Source: Actinomycetes bacterium
Lineage (GTDB): Bacteria > Actinomycetota > Acidimicrobiia > Acidimicrobiales > Acidimicrobiaceae
DNA length: 39,681 bases
NCBI GenBank assembly: GCA_021803345.1
Contig: JAJZLS010000073.1
Span: forward strand, 1-39,681
Reading direction: 5' to 3'
The position numbers were made by a program, and so were the translations under genes. The first letter of the stretch is position 1. Every line of letters starts with the position of its first letter. This document shows, one piece after another, positions 24,524 to 33,034 of this stretch. The notes beneath the pieces are model-generated. The model was not told the DNA's origin and searched no databases. It worked only from the letters and a program-made list of their open reading frames with translations.

Positions 24524-25058
24524 AGTTTTCCCAGACAGGGAAGTTAAAGTAGGATTTTTCATTTTATGTAGCTCGGACTGAACAATCTGAGCTATCTCGA
24601 TTTCCACGGAATTGTTCAGCATAAGTATTTCCTGCAGCTTTTTCCGGAATAGTACCTGAGCCGTGCAACACCCTTGTTATAGCTCATTTACCGCCCATGG
24701 TCGCTAACGCTGTCAATGTCTCGAAATTAAAGCAGCCTCCAATAAAGGCGGGGCTAAGTATTCAGTAAGAAATATGACAATTTTCACAACTTGAATTTGA
24801 CCACGATTTGACTGTAGGTATAATGGTCCGATGTATCAACTCTGCTTGCGTCTTTAACACAATATGGAAACACCAAATGGTGGTAAGTCAGACAATATTT
24901 TTTCAGGAATACAACGGGAGATGTAAAGTCGCAGATGATATCGACTCTCCGTATTTATAACCACAGCTTCAAATCTACAATCAGAGAGTGCCTTGCTCTG
25001 GCTCCTTCACTACTCCGAAAGAGCCACACAAGCCTTATTAGTTAGGTGACAATTACTC
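24524..25058 (+). promoter_or_regulatory. 535-bp gap with promoter and structured leader before the M29-like gene
   Basis: The first 270 bases after the ThDP gene show no ORF with a ribosome site and no strong terminator. A good promoter follows: TTGACC (24797–24802), a 16-base spacer and TATAAT (24819–24824), with a start near 24831. The resulting leader of about 230 bases can fold into several hairpins: AGTCG/CGACT (24927–24946, extendable to 24915–24951), CAGAG/CTCTG (24982–25000) and TGGCTC/GAGCCA (24999–25026). The last two share two bases and exclude each other. No known riboswitch class is recognised. Confidence 0.6.
24797..24824 (+). promoter_or_regulatory. Promoter of the M29-like/CbbQ/CbbO/Tct operon
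   Basis: TTGACC and a perfect TATAAT are spaced by 16 bases. This is the clearest promoter in the window and indicates that the second half of the catabolic series is transcribed separately from the bicupin operon. Confidence 0.65.
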
Positions 25059-26549
25059 ATGACCATTGAAAATCCACAGTCTCTGCAAGCGTACGCACCT
25101 GGAACTCCGCCTGGTTTAGATGGGTTTGAATATCCGGCTCCCAGGCACCCTGTCTATCTGCGTCAGGAAAGGTCGACGGATGTCGAAGAGTTGATGCCAC
25201 TTGCTAGATCGGTAGCTAGACGGAGGTATGGTCGGGCCGCTCTTGGTCTAACTGAACCCGGAGACAAAATTCTGGTAATCACATATCCTCACCAGAATGA
25301 GGTGGTTTACCAGGCAGTGAGCAGAGCGCTACTGGAAGAAGGCGCATCCAGCGTCGACCGAATTGACGTCACTGACCTGGGTATGGAGGTCAAAACTTAC
25401 AGTGCCGCCGAAGGATGGCGTGAAATCACCGATCGACTTCCTCCAATGGTTGAAAGCGGAGTCGAATTCAATGTTGCTGCTGCAACTCTTAAAAATTACC
25501 TTCAAGACCGCCCTGGTTACACTGCTGTGTTGGCCGGAGAGGCTGGACGACGCCACTGGAAGCGTGCAGCCGGGCAACGGGTTAAAAATAACTGGATGTA
25601 CGCAACCTATGAAGACTTTATTTCCAGAGCCAATAGCTATCCGGACGAGCTCTGGAGAACAATCGACCTCAAGGTTGTTGAATCATTCAAAGATGCAGAA
25701 GAAATTCGCATTACCAGTCCTGAAGGTACTGATATCGGATGGAAGGTGACCGCTGAGCAAGCTGACCTCTGGCAACAGGGAGCTTTCCAGTCTGGACACA
25801 TCATTGGATCAACTATCCAGGGAATTCGCTTTGGCCACCCTGTAGAAACCTTTGTCAAGCAGGCTGACTCGTTGTATCAGACTCTCAATGGTGTAGTGGC
25901 TGGAGTTAGTAACCACACCGGATATTTTCCTCACATTGAAGTCCACATAGAGCGAGGTCAGATCGCCAAAATAGTTGGAGGAGGGCGATATGGGGAGCTA
26001 TGGCGTGAGGTGGTAGAAAAATATAAGGATTACCACTACCCGGGGTTTCCATATCCCGGATGGCATTACTTTAATGATGCTTCAATTGGGACGAATCCCA
26101 AGAGCTACCGCCAAATAGAAACTCTCTGGAATTATAACGACTCTTGGACCAACCTACCGGAAAGGGCACAGGCCGGAGTGATTCACTTTGGCTTCGGAGC
26201 TGAGCACTGGGATCAAACCTTCTTGAGCTACGCTAAGGAAAACCGTCTCCCAACCATGCACTTTCCTCATGTCCACAATGTTTTTGCCACCTACAAAATC
26301 AAAAAGAGGAGCACCGGCGAATGGTATACCCTCATTGAGAAAGGCCGATTAAAGATCCTTGACGAACCAGATGTGGTTCGCTTGGCCTTGACCCTTGGGG
26401 ATATAAAACTTCTTGAATATGACTGGATACCAGCAGTGCCTGGAATCAACTACCCCGGCGACTATATGAAAGATTACGCCAGTGACCCAATCTCCTGGAT
26501 TAAAAGAGACCAAGAGGGTGAGTTTGCAGTGAATAGGGAGCTAAGGTGA
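25059..26549 (+). CDS. Peptidase M29 (aminopeptidase T)-like metalloprotein
   Basis: A 496-residue protein recalling the aminopeptidase T/M29 superfamily, which also contains the Fe(II) ring-cleaving enzyme NicX (2,5-dihydroxypyridine dioxygenase). Visible family-like blocks are LTEPGDKILVITYPHQNEVVY, N-V-A-A-A-T-L-K-N near residue 145, the DIGWKVTAE segment, a D-A-S-I-G-T-N-P strand (usually E-x-x-x-G-T/L-N-P), AGVIHFGFGAEHWD and MHFPHVHNVF in place of the usual H-x-D. The altered ligand set argues against a normal aminopeptidase. The 496-residue length exceeds the M29 norm of about 370–410. Its stop overlaps the CbbQ-like start (GTGA), making it the likely client of that ATPase. Specific reaction unknown. 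Confidence 0.65.
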   Translation: MTIENPQSLQAYAPGTPPGLDGFEYPAPRHPVYLRQERSTDVEELMPLARSVARRRYGRAALGLTEPGDKILVITYPHQNEVVYQAVSRALLEEGASSVDRIDVTDLGMEVKTYSAAEGWREITDRLPPMVESGVEFNVAAATLKNYLQDRPGYTAVLAGEAGRRHWKRAAGQRVKNNWMYATYEDFISRANSYPDELWRTIDLKVVESFKDAEEIRITSPEGTDIGWKVTAEQADLWQQGAFQSGHIIGSTIQGIRFGHPVETFVKQADSLYQTLNGVVAGVSNHTGYFPHIEVHIERGQIAKIVGGGRYGELWREVVEKYKDYHYPGFPYPGWHYFNDASIGTNPKSYRQIETLWNYNDSWTNLPERAQAGVIHFGFGAEHWDQTFLSYAKENRLPTMHFPHVHNVFATYKIKKRSTGEWYTLIEKGRLKILDEPDVVRLALTLGDIKLLEYDWIPAVPGINYPGDYMKDYASDPISWIKRDQEGEFAVNRELR

Positions 26550-27400
26550 CCCAAAACCTGGTCACCGCTTCGCCAAAACAGGTTAATGGAGCCGAGCCTT
26601 TTTATGTAGCCACTGGAGATGAAATATCACTGTTTGAGGCCGCTTATTCCGACAGAACTCCAGTACTGCTCAAAGGGCCTACAGGAACCGGGAAAACCCG
26701 GTTCCTTGAGTATATGGCATACAGGCTGTCTGCGACAGGCGGGGAAAATATTCCCTTGAGTACTGTTAGCTGCCAGGAGGACCTTACCGCGTCCGATCTG
26801 TTAGGAAGATTTATCCTTGAATCCAATGGGACAAGATGGGTGGACGGACCGCTAACCAACTCAGTCCGAAATGGCGGGATTTGCTATTTGGATGAAGTGG
26901 TGGAGGCCCGTAAAGATGTGATGGTAGTCGTCCATTCTCTGACTGATCATAGGCGAATGCTTCCAATTGCAAAATTAGATACTGTAATTGAAGCCCATCC
27001 GTCTTTTTTATTGGCTATTTCATATAACCCCGGCTATCAAACCAGTATCAAAGATTTGAAGCACTCCACCCGTCAACGGTTTATAGCTATTGATTTTTCC
27101 TACCCACCCCAGGAGGTCGAGCGCGAAATACTTGTCAAAGAAGGTGGCGCTTCACAAGAAGATGCTGAACGATTGAGTTCTCTGGCAGTAAGACTTCGTA
27201 ATTTAAATCAGGATTATCTTGTGGAAGGTCCCAGCACTAGACTACTGATTTATGCGGCGCGTCTAATACAGCGCGGCATTCCCAGGTACCGTGCCTGTAT
27301 GGCTGCGGTAGCTGATGTAGTTACCGACGATTACGTTACTCGCCAGGCGATCAGCGAAGTAATCACGACTTACTTCGAAGACACTGATACTAGGTTATAA
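26546..27400 (+). CDS. CbbQ/NirQ/NorQ-type MoxR AAA+ ATPase
   Basis: A 284-residue MoxR-group ATPase of the CbbQ/NorQ branch, whose known members act with a VWA partner to activate Rubisco (CbbQO) or to mature nitric oxide reductase (NorQD). Walker A is GPTGTGKT (44–51), Walker B ICYLDE (112–117). The branch-specific segments SCQEDLTASDLLGRF, GTRWVDGPL, VHSLTDHRR and SYNPGYQ...STRQRF are all present. Start is GTG 26546 with GGGAG 5 bases before it, overlapping the M29-like stop by 4 bases. Neither Rubisco nor NOR genes are in the window, so the client must be another protein, most simply the coupled M29-like protein. Confidence 0.9.
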   Translation: MTQNLVTASPKQVNGAEPFYVATGDEISLFEAAYSDRTPVLLKGPTGTGKTRFLEYMAYRLSATGGENIPLSTVSCQEDLTASDLLGRFILESNGTRWVDGPLTNSVRNGGICYLDEVVEARKDVMVVVHSLTDHRRMLPIAKLDTVIEAHPSFLLAISYNPGYQTSIKDLKHSTRQRFIAIDFSYPPQEVEREILVKEGGASQEDAERLSSLAVRLRNLNQDYLVEGPSTRLLIYAARLIQRGIPRYRACMAAVADVVTDDYVTRQAISEVITTYFEDTDTRL

Positions 27401-27412
27401 TTGCGGATCCAA

Positions 27413-29530
27413 ATGGCAAGTACCATATTCGATTGCACTGAACTCAGACTCGAAGCTTATGAGATGTATTTCAAAGCTCTCACTGGAGCCAATATAACCA
27501 TAGAGGAGTTCGAGCCAGAGACGAAGTTTCCATTTCCGGACACTCCGACAACTCTTCGTTTACCTAGGTGCGTAGAGAAGTTAGCCAAGCCGATTTTTTT
27601 CCAAATCGCGCTAGCTCACAGAGCCCAACGAATAACGACATCAACCTTTAAAGTAGATGTTTTACCGATAGTAGACAGCGAAAAACTCGCAAAACTTGAT
27701 GATGAGGTGAATGGATTCGCCGAGTCTCCTCTGGAACTATTTTTTCGGTGTTTTGCCGACAAGCATTTAGCACAGTTTATTTATCAGTGTCTGGACGATA
27801 TGAAAATCGATCTAAACCTGCCACATTATTACCCAGGATTGACCGGCAAACTGGGCAAGGTCATTAAAGCGTCGTTATCTGACCGGCCGGTGTTGACGGG
27901 TATGGTGCCGAAAGCTGCCGCAATGGAACTGCTTCTTCAGGCTAGCCTGGGCCACAGGTATTCATCGTTGCCGTATCCTATTGTTGAAGCTGGATCGGAG
28001 ATATATGCGATTATCGATACCATCAGCTTTTTTGATATCAGCCAACAATCGGTGCTTGAGGCGACCGTCAGAATCTATAGCTGCATTAATGCGCTTCCAA
28101 GCCTGGGAAAACTCACCGGATTTGACAATTTGGCTGACATCACTGCCAATCCCCGACGAGTAAAGAATTTATGGCCCAACCCTTGGCCGGAGTCTGCCAG
28201 GGCGCGTATTGAAGGCGATGATATTTTAGACGTTACCATTCCTCAAGTCGCATATCGCGGTTCAATTGAGGCACTGTTAGCAAGCGCACCGGCAGCAGCT
28301 GGTCCAGATCATCAAGCGCTCTACCGTCTCTCCAAATTGTCCAATTTTTCAGACTCAGAACCTGATCTCGGTAGTAGGCCAAAGATGGATGGGCCGCCAG
28401 AACCCCTCCCACACGAACACCACGATCTCGCCAGAGAACTCCACCATCACGAAGAAGGAGAGCTTCACCATAAGGGAGGCAATTCCTACCTTTATCCAGA
28501 GTGGGACGTGTATCAACAACGATACAGAAAAAACTGGTGCAGGGTGATAGAAGAGAAACCTTTTGCAGCTACCGATGGTGAAAAGGTATCACTACAGGTC
28601 AGATATGCCAAGGAACTCAACCGGCTCAAGCGGGTGATGGAAATTCCAAACTCAAATGCGTTCACTGCTCAGCGACGGCGCTCCGGAGGACCTGACCTTG
28701 ATTATGATGCAGCTGTTGATGCGATGATTGATCTCCGCAGCGGGATGGAACCATCAGAGAACATTTATATAGATCTAGTTCGGAAAAAACGTGACGTCGC
28801 AATATTAATACTGATTGATATAAGCGCATCAACTGCTGAAAGAGTTGAAAATGCGGAGCCAATTCTCCTTGACCTTTCGGGTCTTCCCAGTCAGCAAGTT
28901 AAGGAGAGACCACCGAGAATACTCGATTTAGAAATCATAAGTTCACTGCTATGCAGCAATGCGCTGGAGGGAGTTGGAGATGCATTTAGCATCTGGGCCT
29001 TTTCGGGCACTGGGCGTGAACATGTGATGCTCAGCGAGATCAAACCCTTCAATCAGTCAATGTCCGGAGTTGTAGTTTCAAGAGCTGCGGCACTAAAACC
29101 GGTACATGCGACAAGATTAGGAACAGCAGTCAGACATTGTGGAAAAGTCTTAGGTAAAATCCAAGCAGAAACAAAACTTCTATTGGTACTTACAGACGGA
29201 CGCCCCTACGATACCGACTACGGAACCTCATATGGAGAGACTGAATCTCAGTCATATGCGATCGCTGACAGTGATATGGCTTTCAAGGAAATAATGGAAA
29301 TGGCAATAGACCCATATGTTCTTACCATAGATGCGCAAGGAGAACAGTACATATCACAGTTCAAAAATGTCCAAGTTGACCTCTTAAAAGATGTAAGCCA
29401 ACTACCAGAAAGGCTGCTGAAGCTTTATTTGAACCTGGTTATCGGCCAGCAAAGCTACAAAAGTCGTGTCCGAACCGCCGCATCTAATCAAAACCTCTTG
29501 CAGAAAGTTGTAGGGAAAACAAGCGTATGA
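27413..29530 (+). CDS. CbbO/NorD-type von Willebrand factor A protein
   Basis: VWA partner of the preceding CbbQ-type ATPase, expected to link the hexamer to its client. The C-terminal VWA domain has the MIDAS motif D-I-S-A-S (about 468–472), E-G-V-G-D-A-F-S-I-W-A-F, ATRLGTAVRHCG and LLLVLTDGRPYD (about 590). The central LYPEWDVYQQRYRKNWC block matches NorD/CbbO. Just before it is a histidine-rich tract (8 His in 20 residues, about 333–352; 28411–28470). I use ATG 27413; TTG 27401 is the alternative. Length is 705, similar to CbbO. The stop overlaps the permease start as ATGA. Confidence 0.88.
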   Translation: MASTIFDCTELRLEAYEMYFKALTGANITIEEFEPETKFPFPDTPTTLRLPRCVEKLAKPIFFQIALAHRAQRITTSTFKVDVLPIVDSEKLAKLDDEVNGFAESPLELFFRCFADKHLAQFIYQCLDDMKIDLNLPHYYPGLTGKLGKVIKASLSDRPVLTGMVPKAAAMELLLQASLGHRYSSLPYPIVEAGSEIYAIIDTISFFDISQQSVLEATVRIYSCINALPSLGKLTGFDNLADITANPRRVKNLWPNPWPESARARIEGDDILDVTIPQVAYRGSIEALLASAPAAAGPDHQALYRLSKLSNFSDSEPDLGSRPKMDGPPEPLPHEHHDLARELHHHEEGELHHKGGNSYLYPEWDVYQQRYRKNWCRVIEEKPFAATDGEKVSLQVRYAKELNRLKRVMEIPNSNAFTAQRRRSGGPDLDYDAAVDAMIDLRSGMEPSENIYIDLVRKKRDVAILILIDISASTAERVENAEPILLDLSGLPSQQVKERPPRILDLEIISSLLCSNALEGVGDAFSIWAFSGTGREHVMLSEIKPFNQSMSGVVVSRAAALKPVHATRLGTAVRHCGKVLGKIQAETKLLLVLTDGRPYDTDYGTSYGETESQSYAIADSDMAFKEIMEMAIDPYVLTIDAQGEQYISQFKNVQVDLLKDVSQLPERLLKLYLNLVIGQQSYKSRVRTAASNQNLLQKVVGKTSV

Positions 29531-31605
29531 TAAGTCATCTGGTTTCCGGACTTACCAACCTGGCAACAGCGTCAACCTTCCTGTTGCTGCTTTTTGGAAT
29601 GGTAATCGGGATGTTCATGGGAATGCTCCCTGGGCTCGGGGTAGTACTTGTTCTTAGTCTGATGTTACCGTTCGTACGACATATGTCAGTGTTGGACGCC
29701 ATCTCAATGATGCTGGCCACGCAAGCGGGAGTATATTTCGCTGCTTCAATTACTGCAATTGTCTTGAATTCTCCCGGAGCACCAGAGTCATACCCCACCA
29801 CATTAGACGGGTATCCGATGGCCAAAAGGGGAGAGGCCGGAAAGGCGTTAGCAATATCGGCCACCTCTACCTGGCTTGGCGGCTGGGTTGCATGTGTATT
29901 TTTTGTCATCTTCATACAGTTCGCAGGACCGCTAAATAAAATATTCCATCCACCGGAATACATGGCAATCATCATCCTGGCCATTGTACTGATAGCTCAG
30001 ACCGGGTCGATTCCGCTTACCAAGGTATTTATTTCTGGTCTGCTGGGCCTGATGCTTTCCTTTGTTGGAAGCGATCCGGTAACCGGAGTGGAACGATTCA
30101 CCATGGGATTGCCCACCCTGTACAGCGGAATTGGAATCGTACCATTTGCTCTTGGAGTCTTTGCAATCACTCAGATGATAAAAATGTTTGGAAGTGGAAG
30201 ATCCGTAGCCAGCTTCGATTCTGCTCAGCTTGGCGAGGGCTTTCACGCCCAAGTCCGAATGGGAATAGCTGAGACTTTCAAGAATTGGTATCACGTTCTA
30301 AGGTCCTCAATTATTGCGGTCTTTTTAGGGTTAGTCCCTGGAATAGGTGGATTTACCGCGAACTTTATCTCATACGGAGTTGGGCAGAGGGTTTCAAAGG
30401 ACGGCAAGAAATTTGGTACCGGAGTCACTGCAGGATTAATTTCTGCGGAAGGCTCCTCTCTGTCAAAAGAGGTCGGATCGATTATTCCAGCAGTTGCCCT
30501 CGGACTTCCGTCAGGACTGGGTATGGTGATCTTTTTGGCAGCCCTAACAATACTTGGTTTGGAACCTGGTCCGACGCTTCTGAATACTACTCCCAGCTTG
30601 TCATATTCAATGATGTGGGTGATGGCGATTGCCGGATTTCTGTCTTGCTTATTGGGTCTGTTTCTTGCTCCTCAGCTTTCAAAAATAACCAAGGTAAAGG
30701 GTCCATTTATTTTTCCTTTCATCATTGCGCTTTCCGTCCTTGGCAGCTTTGCTTCCGCAACTACATTGACCGGTGTGTACCTTCTGGTTTTGTTTGGAAT
30801 AATTGGAGTGATCTTTAGGGACCTTGGGTACTCCGTAGCTGCTGCTTCTATCGGATTGGTACTTGGTGGTACCTTTGACGATAACGTTCATTTGACCTTT
30901 TCCCTTTATGGATGGGATTTCCTCTATAAAAGTCCACTTGCAGATGTCTTTTTAGCAATTGCAATTTACCTAATAATTTCGGCAGGAAGGCGCTGGAGTA
31001 AGACAAGGGCTGAGCGAGTAGCCCAAGAACTCAAGCACCCGTTGATGGAATGGATATTCGACGCATCCATGCTGGTATTTTCTATCGTGTATTTGATAGT
31101 CGGTACTGGTTATCCAACTCAGGCTGGCGAGATTCCGGTAATTGTGGCAGCGCTTGCCATCCTTGCATCTGGTTACAGATTGATTGGTGATTTTCGAACC
31201 TGGTTGAAAATCCGCAATCTCGACTACGACTCAGCGGAAGCAGAGCTTTCCCACCTTCACCATATTGACACGACACCTGCCCCGGATACTCAGGGCGAGG
31301 CGCAGGTAGCCGTGATGACAAGAGCCGAGGAGGAAAGTGAGCCTAAGTCGAAAGTGGATCGCAGAAAACGCAATATGCGTGAACTCGCTGCCATCGGATG
31401 GTTCGTAGGTTTCGCAATTGCGGCATTCATATTAGGATTCGAAATTGGGATTCCATTGATTACCATTATCTATTCTTTGGTAATCAAGGAATTCACCAGT
31501 GTTCGAAGGCGTATCATCTTTACAATAAGTGCGGCACTCGCTACTGGAATAATTTCATATGGCTTCGTGCAGTTATTCCACCTTACCTTTCATGGGATGA
31601 TATAA
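29527..31605 (+). CDS. Tripartite tricarboxylate transporter permease, TctA–TctB fusion
   Basis: Membrane component of a TTT-family secondary transporter for organic acids. Residues 1–500 are TctA-like: GMVIGMFMGMLPGLG, N-S-P-G-A-P-E-S-Y-P-T-T-L-D-G-Y-P-M-A and L-G-L-V-P-G-I-G-G-F-T-A-N are signature segments. From about residue 505 a further part with about four hydrophobic helices and a charged linker (about 570–620) looks like a TctB small subunit, normally a separate protein of about 150 residues. The total of 692 residues supports a fusion. It overlaps the VWA gene by four bases and precedes the TctC gene, so uptake and the activase genes are coexpressed. Confidence 0.88.
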   Translation: MISHLVSGLTNLATASTFLLLLFGMVIGMFMGMLPGLGVVLVLSLMLPFVRHMSVLDAISMMLATQAGVYFAASITAIVLNSPGAPESYPTTLDGYPMAKRGEAGKALAISATSTWLGGWVACVFFVIFIQFAGPLNKIFHPPEYMAIIILAIVLIAQTGSIPLTKVFISGLLGLMLSFVGSDPVTGVERFTMGLPTLYSGIGIVPFALGVFAITQMIKMFGSGRSVASFDSAQLGEGFHAQVRMGIAETFKNWYHVLRSSIIAVFLGLVPGIGGFTANFISYGVGQRVSKDGKKFGTGVTAGLISAEGSSLSKEVGSIIPAVALGLPSGLGMVIFLAALTILGLEPGPTLLNTTPSLSYSMMWVMAIAGFLSCLLGLFLAPQLSKITKVKGPFIFPFIIALSVLGSFASATTLTGVYLLVLFGIIGVIFRDLGYSVAAASIGLVLGGTFDDNVHLTFSLYGWDFLYKSPLADVFLAIAIYLIISAGRRWSKTRAERVAQELKHPLMEWIFDASMLVFSIVYLIVGTGYPTQAGEIPVIVAALAILASGYRLIGDFRTWLKIRNLDYDSAEAELSHLHHIDTTPAPDTQGEAQVAVMTRAEEESEPKSKVDRRKRNMRELAAIGWFVGFAIAAFILGFEIGIPLITIIYSLVIKEFTSVRRRIIFTISAALATGIISYGFVQLFHLTFHGMI

Positions 31606-31616
31606 GTGAGGCAGCC

Positions 31617-31646
31617 CTGGGTTGCCCAGATATGGCCTTTGGCCAT
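31617..31646 (+). promoter_or_regulatory. Two tandem hairpins between the permease and binding-protein genes
   Basis: CTGGG-TTG-CCCAG (31617–31629) and ATGGCC-TTT-GGCCAT (31632–31646) are perfect short stems side by side, 12 bases after the permease stop and 87 bases before the TctC start. No T-tract follows. Such structures often protect a downstream transcript so that the binding protein is made in excess; that role is inference. Confidence 0.5.
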
Positions 31647-31732
31647 CAATAGGGGGGGTGTTGTGGGGATCAGCGAAATTCGTTAGAAACTTGTAATTTA
31701 CGTAAACTTTGAAAAGAAATCGGTAGGAGAAA

Positions 31733-32848
31733 ATGAAAACAATTAATCTCAGTAAAATCAAGCTCCGTAAAAGGGTCTCTGTAATGGGGATTGGAGTAGC
31801 AGCAGCTGGAATGCTATTGGCTGCATGTGGATCAGGAAGTACAACTTCATCAAGTACATCCAGCACAAGTTCCGGGTCAACTGCCACTACATCAGCTACA
31901 GCTGCTGCGGCGGCATATTTCAAGGGCAAGACCATAACACTTATCGCTCCAGACAATCCTGGCGGTGACTTTGATCTCTATGCTCGTATTGTTGCGCCGG
32001 CACTTGGAAAGTATCTAGGGGCCACAGTAAATGTTGAAAATGTAAACGGTGGTGGTACCGTGGTCGGCACCAACCAAATGGCGGCAGCATCACCCAACGG
32101 GCTTACACTCGGAGTTGTCAATTTCGGTGGCGACGAGGCCAGCCTTATCGAAAAGAAAACCGGTCAAAACTTCAACCTGGCCAAACTGAGCTACATTGGT
32201 CAGCCGGGATCTTCACCCAGCGTGTTCATAACTCAACCCAATTCTGGATTTAGTTCATTTAAGCAACTCCTGAGCGTAAAGACTCCTATCAAGGTTGTCG
32301 ACGTACGAAATGGTACTGGAGACATGATGAACAGGGTGGTCCTTGGGGCATTTAATATACCGCACACCTTCATCACAGGGTTTACGTCGGTAAGTGCCCT
32401 CAAACAAGGGTTCCTGGCTGGAGATGGACAGTTCGCCTTTGAAAATCTGCCACCATTCCGGTCCATGCTGGATGGCGGACAGGCCAAGGCACTTCTAACC
32501 ACGTTTGAGCCGACACTACCTACGCTTAAAAAAGCGGTAGGTTCCGCGATCACGCTAAGTCAAGCTCTTAAGCTTACCACGCTAACCTCTGCTCAATCTG
32601 CTGCAGTCAAAGAGGCCTTGGCACTGAGTAACGTGACATTTGACTTTGCAGGTCCTGCTGGAATTCCGAGTGCACGACTCGCCGTTTTGCGTGAAGCCTT
32701 CAAAAAGGCTCTGGCTGACCCGAGCACTATTGCCGCTGCCAATAAGGAAGGGGAGCCGCTTAGCTACACCAGTGGCGCCACTGTGACATCGGAAATTCAG
32801 ACCGCCATATCTCAGGCCTCCACAATCTCTACCTATGTAAATGGTTAG
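31733..32848 (+). CDS. TctC/Bug-type solute-binding lipoprotein
   Basis: Extracytoplasmic receptor of the tripartite tricarboxylate transporter. The N-terminus is a lipoprotein signal: basic residues to about 14, a hydrophobic stretch and lipobox L-A-A-C with Cys32 as the acylated residue, followed by a Ser/Thr-rich linker (33–60). The mature domain begins at KGKTITLIAPDNPGGDFDLYAR, a version of the family's ligand-loop N-P-G-G-x-x-D, and has N-V-N-G-G-G-T-V-V-G-T-N. AGGAG lies 3–4 bases before the ATG. It is last in its operon and ends 42 bases before a strong terminator. Bug proteins bind carboxylates, including aromatic acids; the ligand here is unknown. Confidence 0.9.
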   Translation: MKTINLSKIKLRKRVSVMGIGVAAAGMLLAACGSGSTTSSSTSSTSSGSTATTSATAAAAAYFKGKTITLIAPDNPGGDFDLYARIVAPALGKYLGATVNVENVNGGGTVVGTNQMAAASPNGLTLGVVNFGGDEASLIEKKTGQNFNLAKLSYIGQPGSSPSVFITQPNSGFSSFKQLLSVKTPIKVVDVRNGTGDMMNRVVLGAFNIPHTFITGFTSVSALKQGFLAGDGQFAFENLPPFRSMLDGGQAKALLTTFEPTLPTLKKAVGSAITLSQALKLTTLTSAQSAAVKEALALSNVTFDFAGPAGIPSARLAVLREAFKKALADPSTIAAANKEGEPLSYTSGATVTSEIQTAISQASTISTYVNG

Positions 32849-32890
32849 GATTCACTAGGAACATAGTTCCTTCTGATAATGTGCCGGTCA

Positions 32891-32921
32891 AAAGGGCACC
32901 CCAGACGGGGTGCCCTTTTTT
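32891..32921 (+). terminator. Rho-independent terminator of the catabolic operon
   Basis: GGGCACCCC (32894–32902), loop AGAC and GGGGTGCCC (32907–32915) form a perfect 9-bp GC-rich stem, extendable by the flanking A3 (32891–32893) pairing with T3, followed by six T. It ends the M29-like to TctC operon. Confidence 0.95.
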
Positions 32922-33034
32922 ATTGACTTAAACCGGTTCAATAAACGAATTAACGATAAATCCGATCAGATTAGTCAGGAATTCAAAATCTTATGGTAGA
33001 GTAGATAAATACCAAATCAAAAGGGGGTCGTACA

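Noticed and set aside
26546-29530. A Rubisco (CbbQO) or nitric oxide reductase (NorQD) locus
   Set aside because: Neither cbbL/S nor norB/C-like sequences occur anywhere in the window.
32922-33034. A SAM- or sulfur-responsive riboswitch before the sulfate operon
   Set aside because: Only about 110 bases with no paired-stem architecture of a known SAM class; an AACCGGTT palindrome alone is not enough.
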